Source of the DNA: Lachnospiraceae bacterium
Lineage (GTDB): Bacteria > Bacillota > Clostridia > Lachnospirales > Lachnospiraceae
NCBI GenBank assembly: GCA_910574285.1
Contig: CAJTAL010000043.1
Coordinates: 1-38,168, forward strand
Direction: 5' to 3'
Length of the DNA stretch: 38,168 nucleotides
Position 1 is the first letter of the stretch. Every line of letters begins with the position of its first letter. This document shows positions 1 through 7,081 of the stretch, piece by piece. A model generated the notes under the pieces. That model saw nothing but the letters and a program-made list of their open reading frames with translations. It was not told the origin of the DNA and made no database searches. The position numbers were made by a program, and so were the translations under genes.

Positions 1-30
1 AGTAAAAAATACAACACTTCTATGCATTTC

Positions 31-78
31 AAAAAAGCTCTGAACCCCAGTATTCATGCGGTGTTCAGAACTTTTTTT
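31..78. terminator. Bidirectional intrinsic terminator
   Basis: Arms at 37-48 and 60-71 pair with one internal mismatch and an 11-base loop. The stem is flanked by six A on the left and seven T on the right, so it can stop transcription from either side. It lies about 80 bases past the stop of the membrane-protein gene at 159-932 and probably ends that transcript. Confidence 0.8.
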
Positions 79-158
79 ACCTAATTCCTTGCAAAACTCA
101 GGTTATATCACATATGGCCAAAAAAACAACTAAACTACGTACATATGGATGAAATTGG

Positions 159-932
159 TCACAGATCTTCGTTTATGATCGTAATATCATCTTCATCTCG
201 ATCCTCGGAGTCATCTTCATCCTCTTCGTCATCCTCCAGGATCATTCTGGCCCGTTCCACCTCAGATTCTCTCGACACCTCTTCCCGCACCTGTCTTGCG
301 TATACCTTTTCTCTCTTTCCGATCTTTCTTGAATGCATCATAAACTGAACCCAGATACCGATCAGAGCCAGCGCCGCGCTGATCGCATAACTAATCCACC
401 AGTTTCCGTCATTCAAGCCGATCAAAGCCGCTATCGAAGTCCCCGCGGACAATCCTCCGGATATTCCTGTAACAACTGTGACAACCGCCTCTGTCTTGAT
501 TACCGACAACACTGCCATTAGCAGGGATACTGCCGCGCATACTCCGGCTAATATCCATGTGCGCGGCCAGAGAAATGAAGATACTATCCCCATCGTACTG
601 ATAAGAGTCAGGACAAAAGCTCCGAACCTGCGCACCGCCGCACATAAAACTGCCAATATCACCGCGAACACCAGACACACGGCAAGAGCCTGCAAACCAG
701 TAAGACCAAAAACGGACGTCACCGCTATTCCGATACAAACACCTGCAGACAAGCCTATGAGCGCCGACAAGATTCTAACTAGCTTCAGCCCAAAAAGGCA
801 GATAACCACGCCGACTGCGATAATCACGGCAAAGACCGCAGTAAATATCTGCGGATTCCCCGCCAGGAATACACTTGTCGGTTCCCCCATGCCTCCAAAT
901 ATGTTATCTCCCATATTCCATGCCATTTCCAT
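159..932 (-). CDS. Multi-pass membrane protein with acidic C-terminal tail (TMEM198/DUF4203-like)
   Basis: A 257-residue integral membrane protein. After a short N-terminus there are about seven hydrophobic segments between residues 28 and 200, rich in Gly, Ala, Val and Ile. This glycine-rich helix pattern resembles the TMEM198/DUF4203 group, a family of unknown function. Residues 200-230 are basic and charged, and the last 30 residues hold long runs of Asp and Glu, giving an acidic cytoplasmic tail. The start is supported by AAGGAG eight bases before the ATG. It is the last gene on the minus strand before the terminator at 31-78. The family match is by eye and tentative; the membrane topology is clear. 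Confidence 0.72.
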   Translation of the reverse strand: MEMAWNMGDNIFGGMGEPTSVFLAGNPQIFTAVFAVIIAVGVVICLFGLKLVRILSALIGLSAGVCIGIAVTSVFGLTGLQALAVCLVFAVILAVLCAAVRRFGAFVLTLISTMGIVSSFLWPRTWILAGVCAAVSLLMAVLSVIKTEAVVTVVTGISGGLSAGTSIAALIGLNDGNWWISYAISAALALIGIWVQFMMHSRKIGKREKVYARQVREEVSRESEVERARMILEDDEEDEDDSEDRDEDDITIINEDL

Positions 933-978
933 AATATTTTCTCCTTATCATTTTCTGCCGCCTGCAGCATCCTCCCAA

Positions 979-1052
979 AGGGTTTTTATGATATAGGGAA
1001 CGAAGTTTGCTGTATTATCCAGAGGGTTTTTATAATATAGGGAACAAAGTTT
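979..1052. repeat. Two 30-bp direct repeats upstream of the membrane-protein gene
   Basis: Copies at 979-1008 and 1023-1052 match at 28 of 30 positions, with 14 bases between them. The right copy runs into an imperfect palindrome at 1036-1060 (11-base arms, AAA centre). Both copies contain an AT-rich stretch resembling a -10 element when read on the minus strand (TATATTATAA and TATATCATAA). They lie between the terminator of the DUF6465-like gene and the start of the 159-932 gene. Confidence 0.8.
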
Positions 1053-1062
1053 CCTATATCTT

Positions 1063-1089
1063 AAAAAACCGCCGCACTTTGTGCAGCAG
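1063..1089 (-). terminator. Intrinsic terminator of the DUF6465-like gene
   Basis: Read on the minus strand: a nine-pair stem (two G-U pairs) with an AAA loop, followed directly by six T. It starts 15 bases after the stop codon at 1104. Confidence 0.9.
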
Positions 1090-1103
1090 TCCTTTCTTCT
1101 GCC

Positions 1104-1679
1104 TTACTCGTATAACGCAACTGATCCTGTCTCTGTCTTATTCACAACATAATATACAGCATTCTCTTCAGGCTTAATATACAATTCTATTGATTTGATA
1201 TCTCCGATCTTCTTACCGGAGGCTGTCCATGCCTTTTTGACATTGGCAATGACCGCGCTCTCCTCTATCTGTCTTCCATGATCTTCAATAATTGCATTTA
1301 CTTTGATCTCTTTTTTAACCGTTGTCTTCGCTGGCGCTTTCTTCGCCGGTTCCTTCTTAACCGCAGTCTCCTTCTTCGTAACCGTCTCTTTTTTCACGGG
1401 TGTTTCTTTTTTCACGGGTGTTTCTTTTTTCGCCGCAGATTCTTTCTTTGCCGATGTCGTTTTTACAGATTTCTTTACAGGCGTTTTCTTCTCGGTAACT
1501 TTAACTTCTAATTCTGCCGCCTTCTCTTCTACAGTCGCTTTAGCCGGCTTTTTTTCCGGTTCTGCCTTTTCCGCAGCATCCGCCAATTTATCCGTTACAG
1601 GCGTCTCCTTGACAGATTCCTTTGCAGTTTTCACAGTCTCCGTTTTCTTTGTTACAGATGTTGCTTTTTTTGTAGCCAT
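1104..1679 (-). CDS. DUF6465-like protein with histone H1-like Lys/Ala/Pro repeats
   Basis: A 191-residue protein of two parts. Residues 1-125 are low complexity and very basic, with about seven-residue repeats of the type KKETPVK, much like bacterial histone H1-like proteins. Residues 126-191 form a compact domain with a conserved-looking core and a Tyr-rich strand (positions 165-180). This domain resembles DUF6465, known mainly from Lachnospiraceae. The basic region could bind nucleic acid or acidic polymers; this is inferred from composition only. The start has AGGAGG seven bases before the ATG. The gene stands alone, with a promoter candidate at 1843-1870, a repeat-bearing leader and its own terminator, which suggests a highly expressed single-gene unit. 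Confidence 0.75.
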   Translation of the reverse strand: MATKKATSVTKKTETVKTAKESVKETPVTDKLADAAEKAEPEKKPAKATVEEKAAELEVKVTEKKTPVKKSVKTTSAKKESAAKKETPVKKETPVKKETVTKKETAVKKEPAKKAPAKTTVKKEIKVNAIIEDHGRQIEESAVIANVKKAWTASGKKIGDIKSIELYIKPEENAVYYVVNKTETGSVALYE

Positions 1680-1740
1680 CTTAATTCCTCCTCATTTCTT
1701 CTAACGCTCCATCCGATCAGAAATCCTGCTCGCGCTTTGT

Positions 1741-1785
1741 CCGGTTTAACTTTATCCGGTTTAACTTTAACCGGTTTACTTCTAT
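1741..1785. repeat. 15-bp tandem repeats in the leader of the DUF6465-like gene
   Basis: Three tandem 15-base units, each starting CCGGTTTA: units 1 and 2 (1741-1755, 1756-1770) differ only at the last base and unit 3 (1771-1785) is diverged. They lie between the candidate promoter and the start codon, so they would be transcribed. They could bind a regulator or affect the RNA leader. Confidence 0.75.
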
Positions 1786-1842
1786 ATCAGACAGAATTTC
1801 AACAGCGATTGGAGCCCTAACTCTCGTCACCGATTCGTGAAT

Positions 1843-1870
1843 ATTATAACACATTCTTTCAAAAATGCAA
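1843..1870 (-). promoter_or_regulatory. Candidate promoter for the DUF6465-like gene
   Basis: On the minus strand: TTGCAT, 16 bases, then a perfect TATAAT. It lies between the stop of the exporter gene (1884) and the DUF6465-like gene and implies a leader of roughly 155 bases. Confidence 0.55.
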
Positions 1871-1883
1871 TCAGAATTATTAT

Positions 1884-2756
1884 TTATGCGAATATCTCCA
1901 AAAATACGCCTGCCGTCACGGCTGACGCAAACAACGTGACAATCACTCTCAGATTCTCCTGCTTATCCTGATTCACCTTGCACAGTACGGCGAGTCCGAC
2001 GCCCGCGCCTGTACACAGTCCGGCAATGACGGAAGCAAAAGAAACCGCCCCTTCAAGGTATAACTGAGTCAGGATCACAGACGACGCACAATTCGGGATT
2101 AACCCGATCAAAGCCGCGATCAGAGGCTGCAGCATCGTGTCCCCTAACAGAAACGCCGATAACCGTTCTATCCCTAATACTTCGACACAAAAATTCAGCA
2201 CGCCCGTGAATAAAAAGAGATATATGAATATCTTAACCGTATGATCCCATGCTGACCGCAGAATCCCCTTTTCTTCATCATGGCCGCCCCATTCTCTGCA
2301 CAGGTTTCCGTTTTCCTTCGGCGTCGATATCCTTTTTGCCAACAGTATATCTATAAGATACCCTGCTATAACCGCGATGATGATCTTCGCCGCAAGTAAT
2401 GACCCTACTTTTGCAAATGCATCCGGATTCCCGATCATAATCAGAATGGCTTCATCCGAAGTTGCGATAAAAACCGACAGAAGCGTCCCCACCGAGATAA
2501 TGCCTCCGGCATAAAGATTCGCTGCCATAATAGAGAAACCGCACTGCGGGATACACCCAAGCAGTGCGCCTGCCGCCGGACCTGCCTTTCCTACTTTCAG
2601 AAGGATCTTCTCTGTATATACACCCGAATACTGTTCCAAAGCTTCTATCACTATGAATGCCGCGAACAGATAAGGCAGCATCCTCAGACTGTCTGCGCCG
2701 GTATCGATAAGAATCTCTTTTATCATATCCATAATATATGCAACGTCCCTCCGCAT
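1884..2756 (-). CDS. Putative ten-helix heavy-metal (manganese/arsenic-type) exporter
   Basis: A 290-residue integral membrane protein with about nine or ten hydrophobic helices in two related halves, split by a charged loop near residues 145-165. Each half has a similar short motif: GCIPQCGFS near residues 67-75 and GLIPNCASS near 217-225. This duplicated Pro-x-Cys pattern is typical of the putative ten-helix heavy-metal exporters (ArsP_2-like, also called putative manganese transporters). The paired Cys residues probably line the substrate path; the metal cannot be told from sequence. The start is uncertain: GGAGG lies just inside the first codons and better suits an ATG 8 codons downstream. 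It follows the kinase-like gene by 43 bases and is likely co-transcribed with it and niaR. Confidence 0.72.
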   Translation of the reverse strand: MRRDVAYIMDMIKEILIDTGADSLRMLPYLFAAFIVIEALEQYSGVYTEKILLKVGKAGPAAGALLGCIPQCGFSIMAANLYAGGIISVGTLLSVFIATSDEAILIMIGNPDAFAKVGSLLAAKIIIAVIAGYLIDILLAKRISTPKENGNLCREWGGHDEEKGILRSAWDHTVKIFIYLFLFTGVLNFCVEVLGIERLSAFLLGDTMLQPLIAALIGLIPNCASSVILTQLYLEGAVSFASVIAGLCTGAGVGLAVLCKVNQDKQENLRVIVTLFASAVTAGVFLEIFA

Positions 2757-2799
2757 TATGAAATCAAAAGACTGTCACAAAACATAAAATCTACATATC

Positions 2800-3420
2800 T
2801 TATTTTCCCCGGTATATCATTTCTAATACATCCGCCGCCCTGTCGATTCCAAGCCTGCTCACATTCAGCAGGATCTGATGCGACAGCGGGCTTCCCCATT
2901 CACGCCCTGTATGAGACTCATAGTAGTATTTTCTCTCGCGATCAACCCTCTTGATCTTATCCGCCGCCTTCTTTTCCGAAAGATCATATCTTGCGGCAAT
3001 CCTTCTGATTCTGTCCTCTATGTCGGCACAGATAAAAACATCCACACAGTTCCGGCTTCCTTTAAGAATATAATCCGCACATCTGCCTACGATTACACAT
3101 GGTCCCCTTTTTGATAATTTCCGGATAATCTCCGACTGAAGCTCATATACCTGTTCATTCAACGGCTGGATATACTCATCCGAACGTATCGAATCCTTAT
3201 ATTCCATCGGCGCAATCACATATCCTTTCAGGAAACCATTCAGCGTAGTCTCGTCTACCGCCCGCGCCGTCTCTTCTCTGATATCCAACTTCTCTGCCGC
3301 CATCCTTACCAGATTATTGTCATACATCGGAATATCAAGCCGGGTTGCCACTATGTTTCCAATCTCATGGCCTCCGCTTCCAAATTGACGTCCAACTGTG
3401 ATAATCTTGTATTCTTCCAT
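2800..3420 (-). CDS. Cytidylate kinase-like family protein
   Basis: A 206-residue protein with an N-terminal P-loop variant (GRQFGSGGHEIG, residues 10-21) and a lid region with clustered Arg (residues 135-150), as in the cytidylate kinase-like family common in Clostridia. A nucleoside monophosphate kinase-like fold is expected, but true substrates are mostly unknown and it should not be equated with the essential Cmk. The start is supported by AAGGAG eight bases before the ATG. It lies between niaR (79 bases upstream) and the metal exporter (43 bases downstream), probably in one transcript. Confidence 0.82.
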   Translation of the reverse strand: MEEYKIITVGRQFGSGGHEIGNIVATRLDIPMYDNNLVRMAAEKLDIREETARAVDETTLNGFLKGYVIAPMEYKDSIRSDEYIQPLNEQVYELQSEIIRKLSKRGPCVIVGRCADYILKGSRNCVDVFICADIEDRIRRIAARYDLSEKKAADKIKRVDRERKYYYESHTGREWGSPLSHQILLNVSRLGIDRAADVLEMIYRGK

Positions 3421-3499
3421 ATCCCTTTCTCCTTTCTGGTATCTCCTTTACGTTATCTCCCTTCTGCCACCTTTTTCCTGCCGTCCGGCCGCCTTAAAA

Positions 3500-4015
3500 T
3501 CAGCAATCCGCTTTCACCAGATATCCTCTCTCCCTCAGCATGTCTTCGATCAGATCAAGAGTCTCTTCTCTGTCGGCAATCACCGTATGATAATGATAAT
3601 CCGAAGTAATATTCTTCAGAGGGCTGGACTTTCCATTGTGGATATCATCCATAAACTCGACCACTTTCCGTCTGGAACCAACGTTCAGTTCCGCCTCTAT
3701 ATGCCCGTATACTCTATGGTTAATCATCACGTTTTTAACAAGACCTCCGAGATCCACGATCGCGCACAGCTCATCTTCCAACTGATCATCCGTATGCTGT
3801 ACCTTATATACTCTCCTTGCCGACCTTACCGTATTCAATATATATCCTCTGTTCGTAGAGATAATATCATAGCCCGCGGCACGGATCAGGGCGATATCCT
3901 GTACAATCACCTGGCGGCTCACATGATACGCCGCTGCCAGTTTCGAGCCGGACAGAGGAACCTCGCTCTTTTGTATCTGACGGATGATGGCCTCCCGTCT
4001 GTCTTGACCAGTCAT
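3500..4015 (-). CDS. niaR: NiaR-type niacin-responsive transcriptional repressor
   Basis: A 171-residue protein with an N-terminal helix-turn-helix (residues 6-60) and a C-terminal 3H domain. In NiaR the ligand-side metal is held by His, Glu and a His-x-His pair. Here H74, E82, H141 and H143 have the spacing I recall for the Thermotoga protein, so the metal site looks intact. NiaR represses niacin uptake or NAD synthesis genes when nicotinate is plentiful. No nad or niacin transporter gene is in this window, so its targets are elsewhere unless the co-directional kinase-like protein and exporter are also controlled. AGGAGG lies seven bases before the ATG. Confidence 0.9.
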   Translation of the reverse strand: MTGQDRREAIIRQIQKSEVPLSGSKLAAAYHVSRQVIVQDIALIRAAGYDIISTNRGYILNTVRSARRVYKVQHTDDQLEDELCAIVDLGGLVKNVMINHRVYGHIEAELNVGSRRKVVEFMDDIHNGKSSPLKNITSDYHYHTVIADREETLDLIEDMLRERGYLVKADC

Positions 4016-4042
4016 AATCCTCCCTCCTTTTTTAGTATTATA

Positions 4043-4309
4043 TCATTGTACATTATATATGCCAAGACAAATATCTTCCCAATGTATCATTTTCAGACTA
4101 TTTAACATCCCTCTTTGTTCTTCCAGCAGTCCGCAGATATCCTGATCCCGCTCTGAACAATGCCCGTACATATATTCCACCCGCCGATGATATTCATCCA
4201 TCTCCATTTCCTCTTCTTCCTCTTCCCGGCGTATCCGTCTGCCCCTTTTCTCTAACTCTTCTTGTGTCTCCTTCTCTTCTTTTCTTTGTCCCATTTTCTT
4301 CTCCGTCAT
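4043..4309 (-). CDS. Small, highly charged helical protein at the end of the secretion operon
   Basis: An 88-residue protein that I do not recognise. Residues 1-45 are almost all Glu, Lys and Arg with a run of six Glu, and the whole protein is predicted as helix or coiled coil. The last 30 residues are less charged. It follows the candidate immunity gene by 63 bases and precedes niaR by 27 bases, on the same strand as the type VII genes. It may be a coiled-coil adaptor of the toxin cluster (in general style like the Lap2/DUF3958 proteins), but its place after rather than before the toxin gene is unusual for that. The ribosome site is weak (AGGA, seven bases before the ATG). Confidence 0.5.
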   Translation of the reverse strand: MTEKKMGQRKEEKETQEELEKRGRRIRREEEEEEMEMDEYHRRVEYMYGHCSERDQDICGLLEEQRGMLNSLKMIHWEDICLGIYNVQ

Positions 4310-4372
4310 CTGCTTTTCCTGCTGCCAAATGCCCCGCTCAGTTCCTTGCGTTCATACATACGATTCTACTGC

Positions 4373-5170
4373 CTACTCTATCAAAATATAAACTTCTGTC
4401 CCCAATATCTCAGAATATTCTTTTTCTTTCTCCTTCTTAATTCTGTCCAGATATTCATATTTTTCCCTCCTGTACCTGTCCGGCAGCAATTCCCCGGATG
4501 TGCCGTACTCCATGGCATTCGATATTCCCAGCACCAATGCCTGATTGGGAATCTTTGGTTTTCTCCCTTCCGTTTCCGGATAGAGAAACCTGGTCTCGTC
4601 CTCCCAGTCCTCAGGTTTCCGTACTCTTATAACCTCCCGGAAGGTTTCCCACACCATTTTCTGAATCTCATCCGTTATCAAAGATCTGCCGGATTCTAAC
4701 GACTGTCTTAAAAGACTTAACTGCTCTTCGCTGAGATATTCGATATACAGGTTGTTCCTTTGATAGATATATGCGAGTCCCATCGTAGATTCCTTTTCAT
4801 ACAGGTTCTTCTCTTCTGCCCTGCGGCTTACGAAATCAAGACTGCTGTCCGCTAACTCCTCATCCAAATCTTCCAAATCCAGCACATTCATCAGACAGGC
4901 ATCCAGATTCGCCCGGTAGACTGCCTGCAGATTCAGATAATGGTTATTCAGGCGGTCTTCATTCAGCAATCCTTTTCTTTTTCCAAGTTCATGATTATAA
5001 CGGTAAATATATGAATTCTCTTCTATCTCCGCAAGAGATGGTACTTCTATCCCAATCCCCTTAAGATACTGCCTTTCCATCTCTTCTTTCACTTGATATT
5101 TTACCATATCTCCTCCTGATACCATCAGATTCACAATAATACTGCAGATAAAAAATGCTGCTTTTTTCAA
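4373..5170 (-). CDS. Candidate immunity protein for the adjacent LXG-like toxin
   Basis: An unrecognised protein placed where an immunity gene normally sits, directly after a probable LXG effector. Two starts are possible. A TTG at 5170 overlaps the toxin stop (TTGA), has AGGAGA upstream and gives 265 residues with a signal-like N-terminus (two Lys, then about 14 hydrophobic residues, then SGG). An ATG at 5107 has AGGAGGAG just before it and gives 244 cytoplasmic residues without that segment. The choice matters: the long form implies a toxin acting outside the cytoplasm, the short form one acting inside. The body is acidic, rich in Tyr, Glu and Arg and mostly helical. No enzyme motif was seen. 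The immunity role is inferred from position alone. Confidence 0.68.
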   Translation of the reverse strand: MKKAAFFICSIIVNLMVSGGDMVKYQVKEEMERQYLKGIGIEVPSLAEIEENSYIYRYNHELGKRKGLLNEDRLNNHYLNLQAVYRANLDACLMNVLDLEDLDEELADSSLDFVSRRAEEKNLYEKESTMGLAYIYQRNNLYIEYLSEEQLSLLRQSLESGRSLITDEIQKMVWETFREVIRVRKPEDWEDETRFLYPETEGRKPKIPNQALVLGISNAMEYGTSGELLPDRYRREKYEYLDRIKKEKEKEYSEILGTEVYILIE

Positions 5171-6612
5171 TATGTCTCCTTCTCCTCTTCCTCTTTGAAC
5201 CATACAGACTGGAGCCTGATATATGCATTGCCGGCGCGGTTCTTCTCAGGCGCCGCGTAATCCGTATCCTCCGGTGAGATGTAGTATTTTTCTCCCCAGG
5301 ATGACACTTCTATCCTTCCGTCGTCCGTTAACCCCGTCACCGTCATGGCATGTCCTCCGTCCGTCTGAGCAGGCTCTCCTTCTTCGTCTTCAAGCCTTAC
5401 CGGACAAGTACTGATAATTACCCGCTTTCCTAACTCCGCCGCTTCCTTGCATCTTTGATATACCTCATCCTGACTGCATTCTATATTCTCGAGACTTACC
5501 GGAACACCATGCTCCCGCATATATCTCTCAAACCGGTATATCCTGTCTTTTGCCGTCGTTCCCCGGCCGTTAGTCGGGGATATATCCTCTTCTTCGTCAT
5601 AGATATCATACTCCTGCCATGCATTTTTTATTTTCTTATGATTATCGCTGGCACAATAGATGTCAAGAATCAGGCGGTTATAGTCTACATAGTGATATCC
5701 GTTCACATTCTCAAGGAACAGAGGAAACCCGAATACCTGCTCAAACTCTTCTTCTTTTCTCCTGTATTCATCCACGACAATATTGGCAAACGCAACATAC
5801 CCGCAGCCTTCGCTGTCTAATTTCTGCAGCAGTTCCCCGATCTCCTGATCCGAGTAATCCGCATATTCTTCATAGCCTCGAATCAGCGCTCTCATATAGT
5901 CTCTGTCAGAATCCAGGCCTCTCTGCCAGAGCATATACGGACCGTTCTGATCTCCTCCGCAATCACCGTACCCCATTGCCAGACGAACGCCGGCATTCTG
6001 AATCTGCTTTCGCCACTCACTGTCCTGGTTCAAGATATACCCGCCCTGCCGGAACGCGCCCCCAATCTCGGATTGTCCTCTTTGTATCAGTATGCGGATA
6101 TCTCCGCTGTCCGTGAACAGACCGCTGGTTTCTGCGGCAATCTCATCGAACCTCTCTGTTTTCTCACGCCACTTCTCGTACAATCTCTGGCTGTTATCCG
6201 CCAAAGACTCGTATTGTCTTGCTTTCCAACAATAATATGTATATAAAAGCGCATCCTCTTCTGTCCTCATTTTTCTTCGATATATTTCTTCCTTTACCAG
6301 ATAGCCCTCTTTCATTCTCAGCGAATTCTCCATCTGATCAAATATCGTCCCGCCGTCCAATACCTCGACGCCTACCCGGACGGCTAATACTCTGAAATCT
6401 GCTATATCCGTATCGTTTGCAATCCGCATCGCCTCGATTATGATGTGATAATCCGAAAGCTGCTGCTTTAGAGCTTCAAAAGATTTACTCTGAATTTCAG
6501 AATCTTCCGCAAACATGTCAATACTCTTCCCAATGCTTTCCAGTACTTTCTGATCCTCTTCCATACGGCTTACTGCCTGCATACATTGCCTCTTCATATC
6601 TGCCGGATTCAA
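5167..6612 (-). CDS. LXG-like type VII effector with papain/C39-like cysteine peptidase-type domain
   Basis: A 481-residue protein of two parts. Residues 1-200 are helical and charged, as expected of an LXG-type targeting domain; the order Lap1-like gene, this gene, small unknown gene is also that of LXG toxin clusters. Residues 205-475 look like a papain-fold domain: a GCG motif at 269-271 (C270 probable nucleophile), a GGHAM motif at 419-423 (H421 probable base) and SSWG at 437-440, where classical papains have an Asn before the Ser-Trp-Gly. The Asn is replaced by Ser here, so the third catalytic residue is unclear. The domain could be a protease, transglutaminase-like or deamidase enzyme. 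The start is TTG at 6612 (GAGAAG seven bases upstream); an ATG five codons later is possible. Confidence 0.72.
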   Translation of the reverse strand: MNPADMKRQCMQAVSRMEEDQKVLESIGKSIDMFAEDSEIQSKSFEALKQQLSDYHIIIEAMRIANDTDIADFRVLAVRVGVEVLDGGTIFDQMENSLRMKEGYLVKEEIYRRKMRTEEDALLYTYYCWKARQYESLADNSQRLYEKWREKTERFDEIAAETSGLFTDSGDIRILIQRGQSEIGGAFRQGGYILNQDSEWRKQIQNAGVRLAMGYGDCGGDQNGPYMLWQRGLDSDRDYMRALIRGYEEYADYSDQEIGELLQKLDSEGCGYVAFANIVVDEYRRKEEEFEQVFGFPLFLENVNGYHYVDYNRLILDIYCASDNHKKIKNAWQEYDIYDEEEDISPTNGRGTTAKDRIYRFERYMREHGVPVSLENIECSQDEVYQRCKEAAELGKRVIISTCPVRLEDEEGEPAQTDGGHAMTVTGLTDDGRIEVSSWGEKYYISPEDTDYAAPEKNRAGNAYIRLQSVWFKEEEEKETY

Positions 6613-6687
6613 ATAATCACTTCTCTGTATAAGCTACACCCCCATCTATGTCTTCCTGGATTGTATTAATTCTTGAGTAATCAGCAC

Positions 6688-6972
6688 TCACTGTCCGTGC
6701 CACGCTGCAAGCTGTCCCATCATCTCATCGAACTTCTCAAACGCCGCGTTAAGCCCTCTGATATTCTCTGCCTCCTGGTCTAATAAATTCCCCAAGTTGA
6801 AGATTCCTTCCTGCGAACTATCATATGCCGCCCTGCCCTTTTCATTTGCCGGGATCGTTGATCTTGTATCCTGCGAATCCAAGGGCGCCTTTATCAGATA
6901 ACCGGCTGCACTTTCTATCCGTCCGGCGTCCTCTTCTATATTCTGCCGGCTGATCTGTATCTGCTCAGTCAT
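6688..6972 (-). CDS. Lap1-like small helical type VII protein (TIGR04197/SACOL2603-like, DUF3130 type)
   Basis: A 94-residue helical protein with no WXG motif. Its size, central Gly/Asn turn and C-terminal FxxxD element (F78 to D82) fit the DUF3130 group, also listed as the SACOL2603-type T7SS family. In streptococci and Listeria, Lap1 proteins of this kind bind LXG domains and carry part of the export signal. It lies 75 bases before the LXG-like gene and 109 bases after essC, so it is most likely the targeting partner of that toxin. No Lap2 (DUF3958-like) gene lies between them. A good ribosome site (AGGAGGG) precedes the ATG. Confidence 0.75.
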   Translation of the reverse strand: MTEQIQISRQNIEEDAGRIESAAGYLIKAPLDSQDTRSTIPANEKGRAAYDSSQEGIFNLGNLLDQEAENIRGLNAAFEKFDEMMGQLAAWHGQ

Positions 6973-7081
6973 CCTCTTTCCCTCCTTTTCTTATCTTCAT
7001 TACAATTCATACCTGCGTCAGACTCCGCCAACCTTTTATTGAATCAGGAAAAGCAGATGGCTGGCAGATAAGCAGCCGAGA

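Noticed and set aside
478-996. 172-residue open frame on the plus strand
   Set aside because: It is antisense to the clear membrane-protein gene at 159-932 and lacks a ribosome site.
1278-1511. Two plus-strand frames rich in Phe and Arg or Phe and Thr
   Set aside because: They are mirror frames of the Lys-rich repeats of the DUF6465-like gene.
3398-4105. 235-residue open frame on the plus strand
   Set aside because: It lies over niaR and the start of the kinase-like gene, with no recognisable domain and no ribosome site.
6973-7081. Internal promoter before the Lap1-like gene
   Set aside because: No -35/-10 pair with acceptable spacing was found; the gene is taken as part of the operon.
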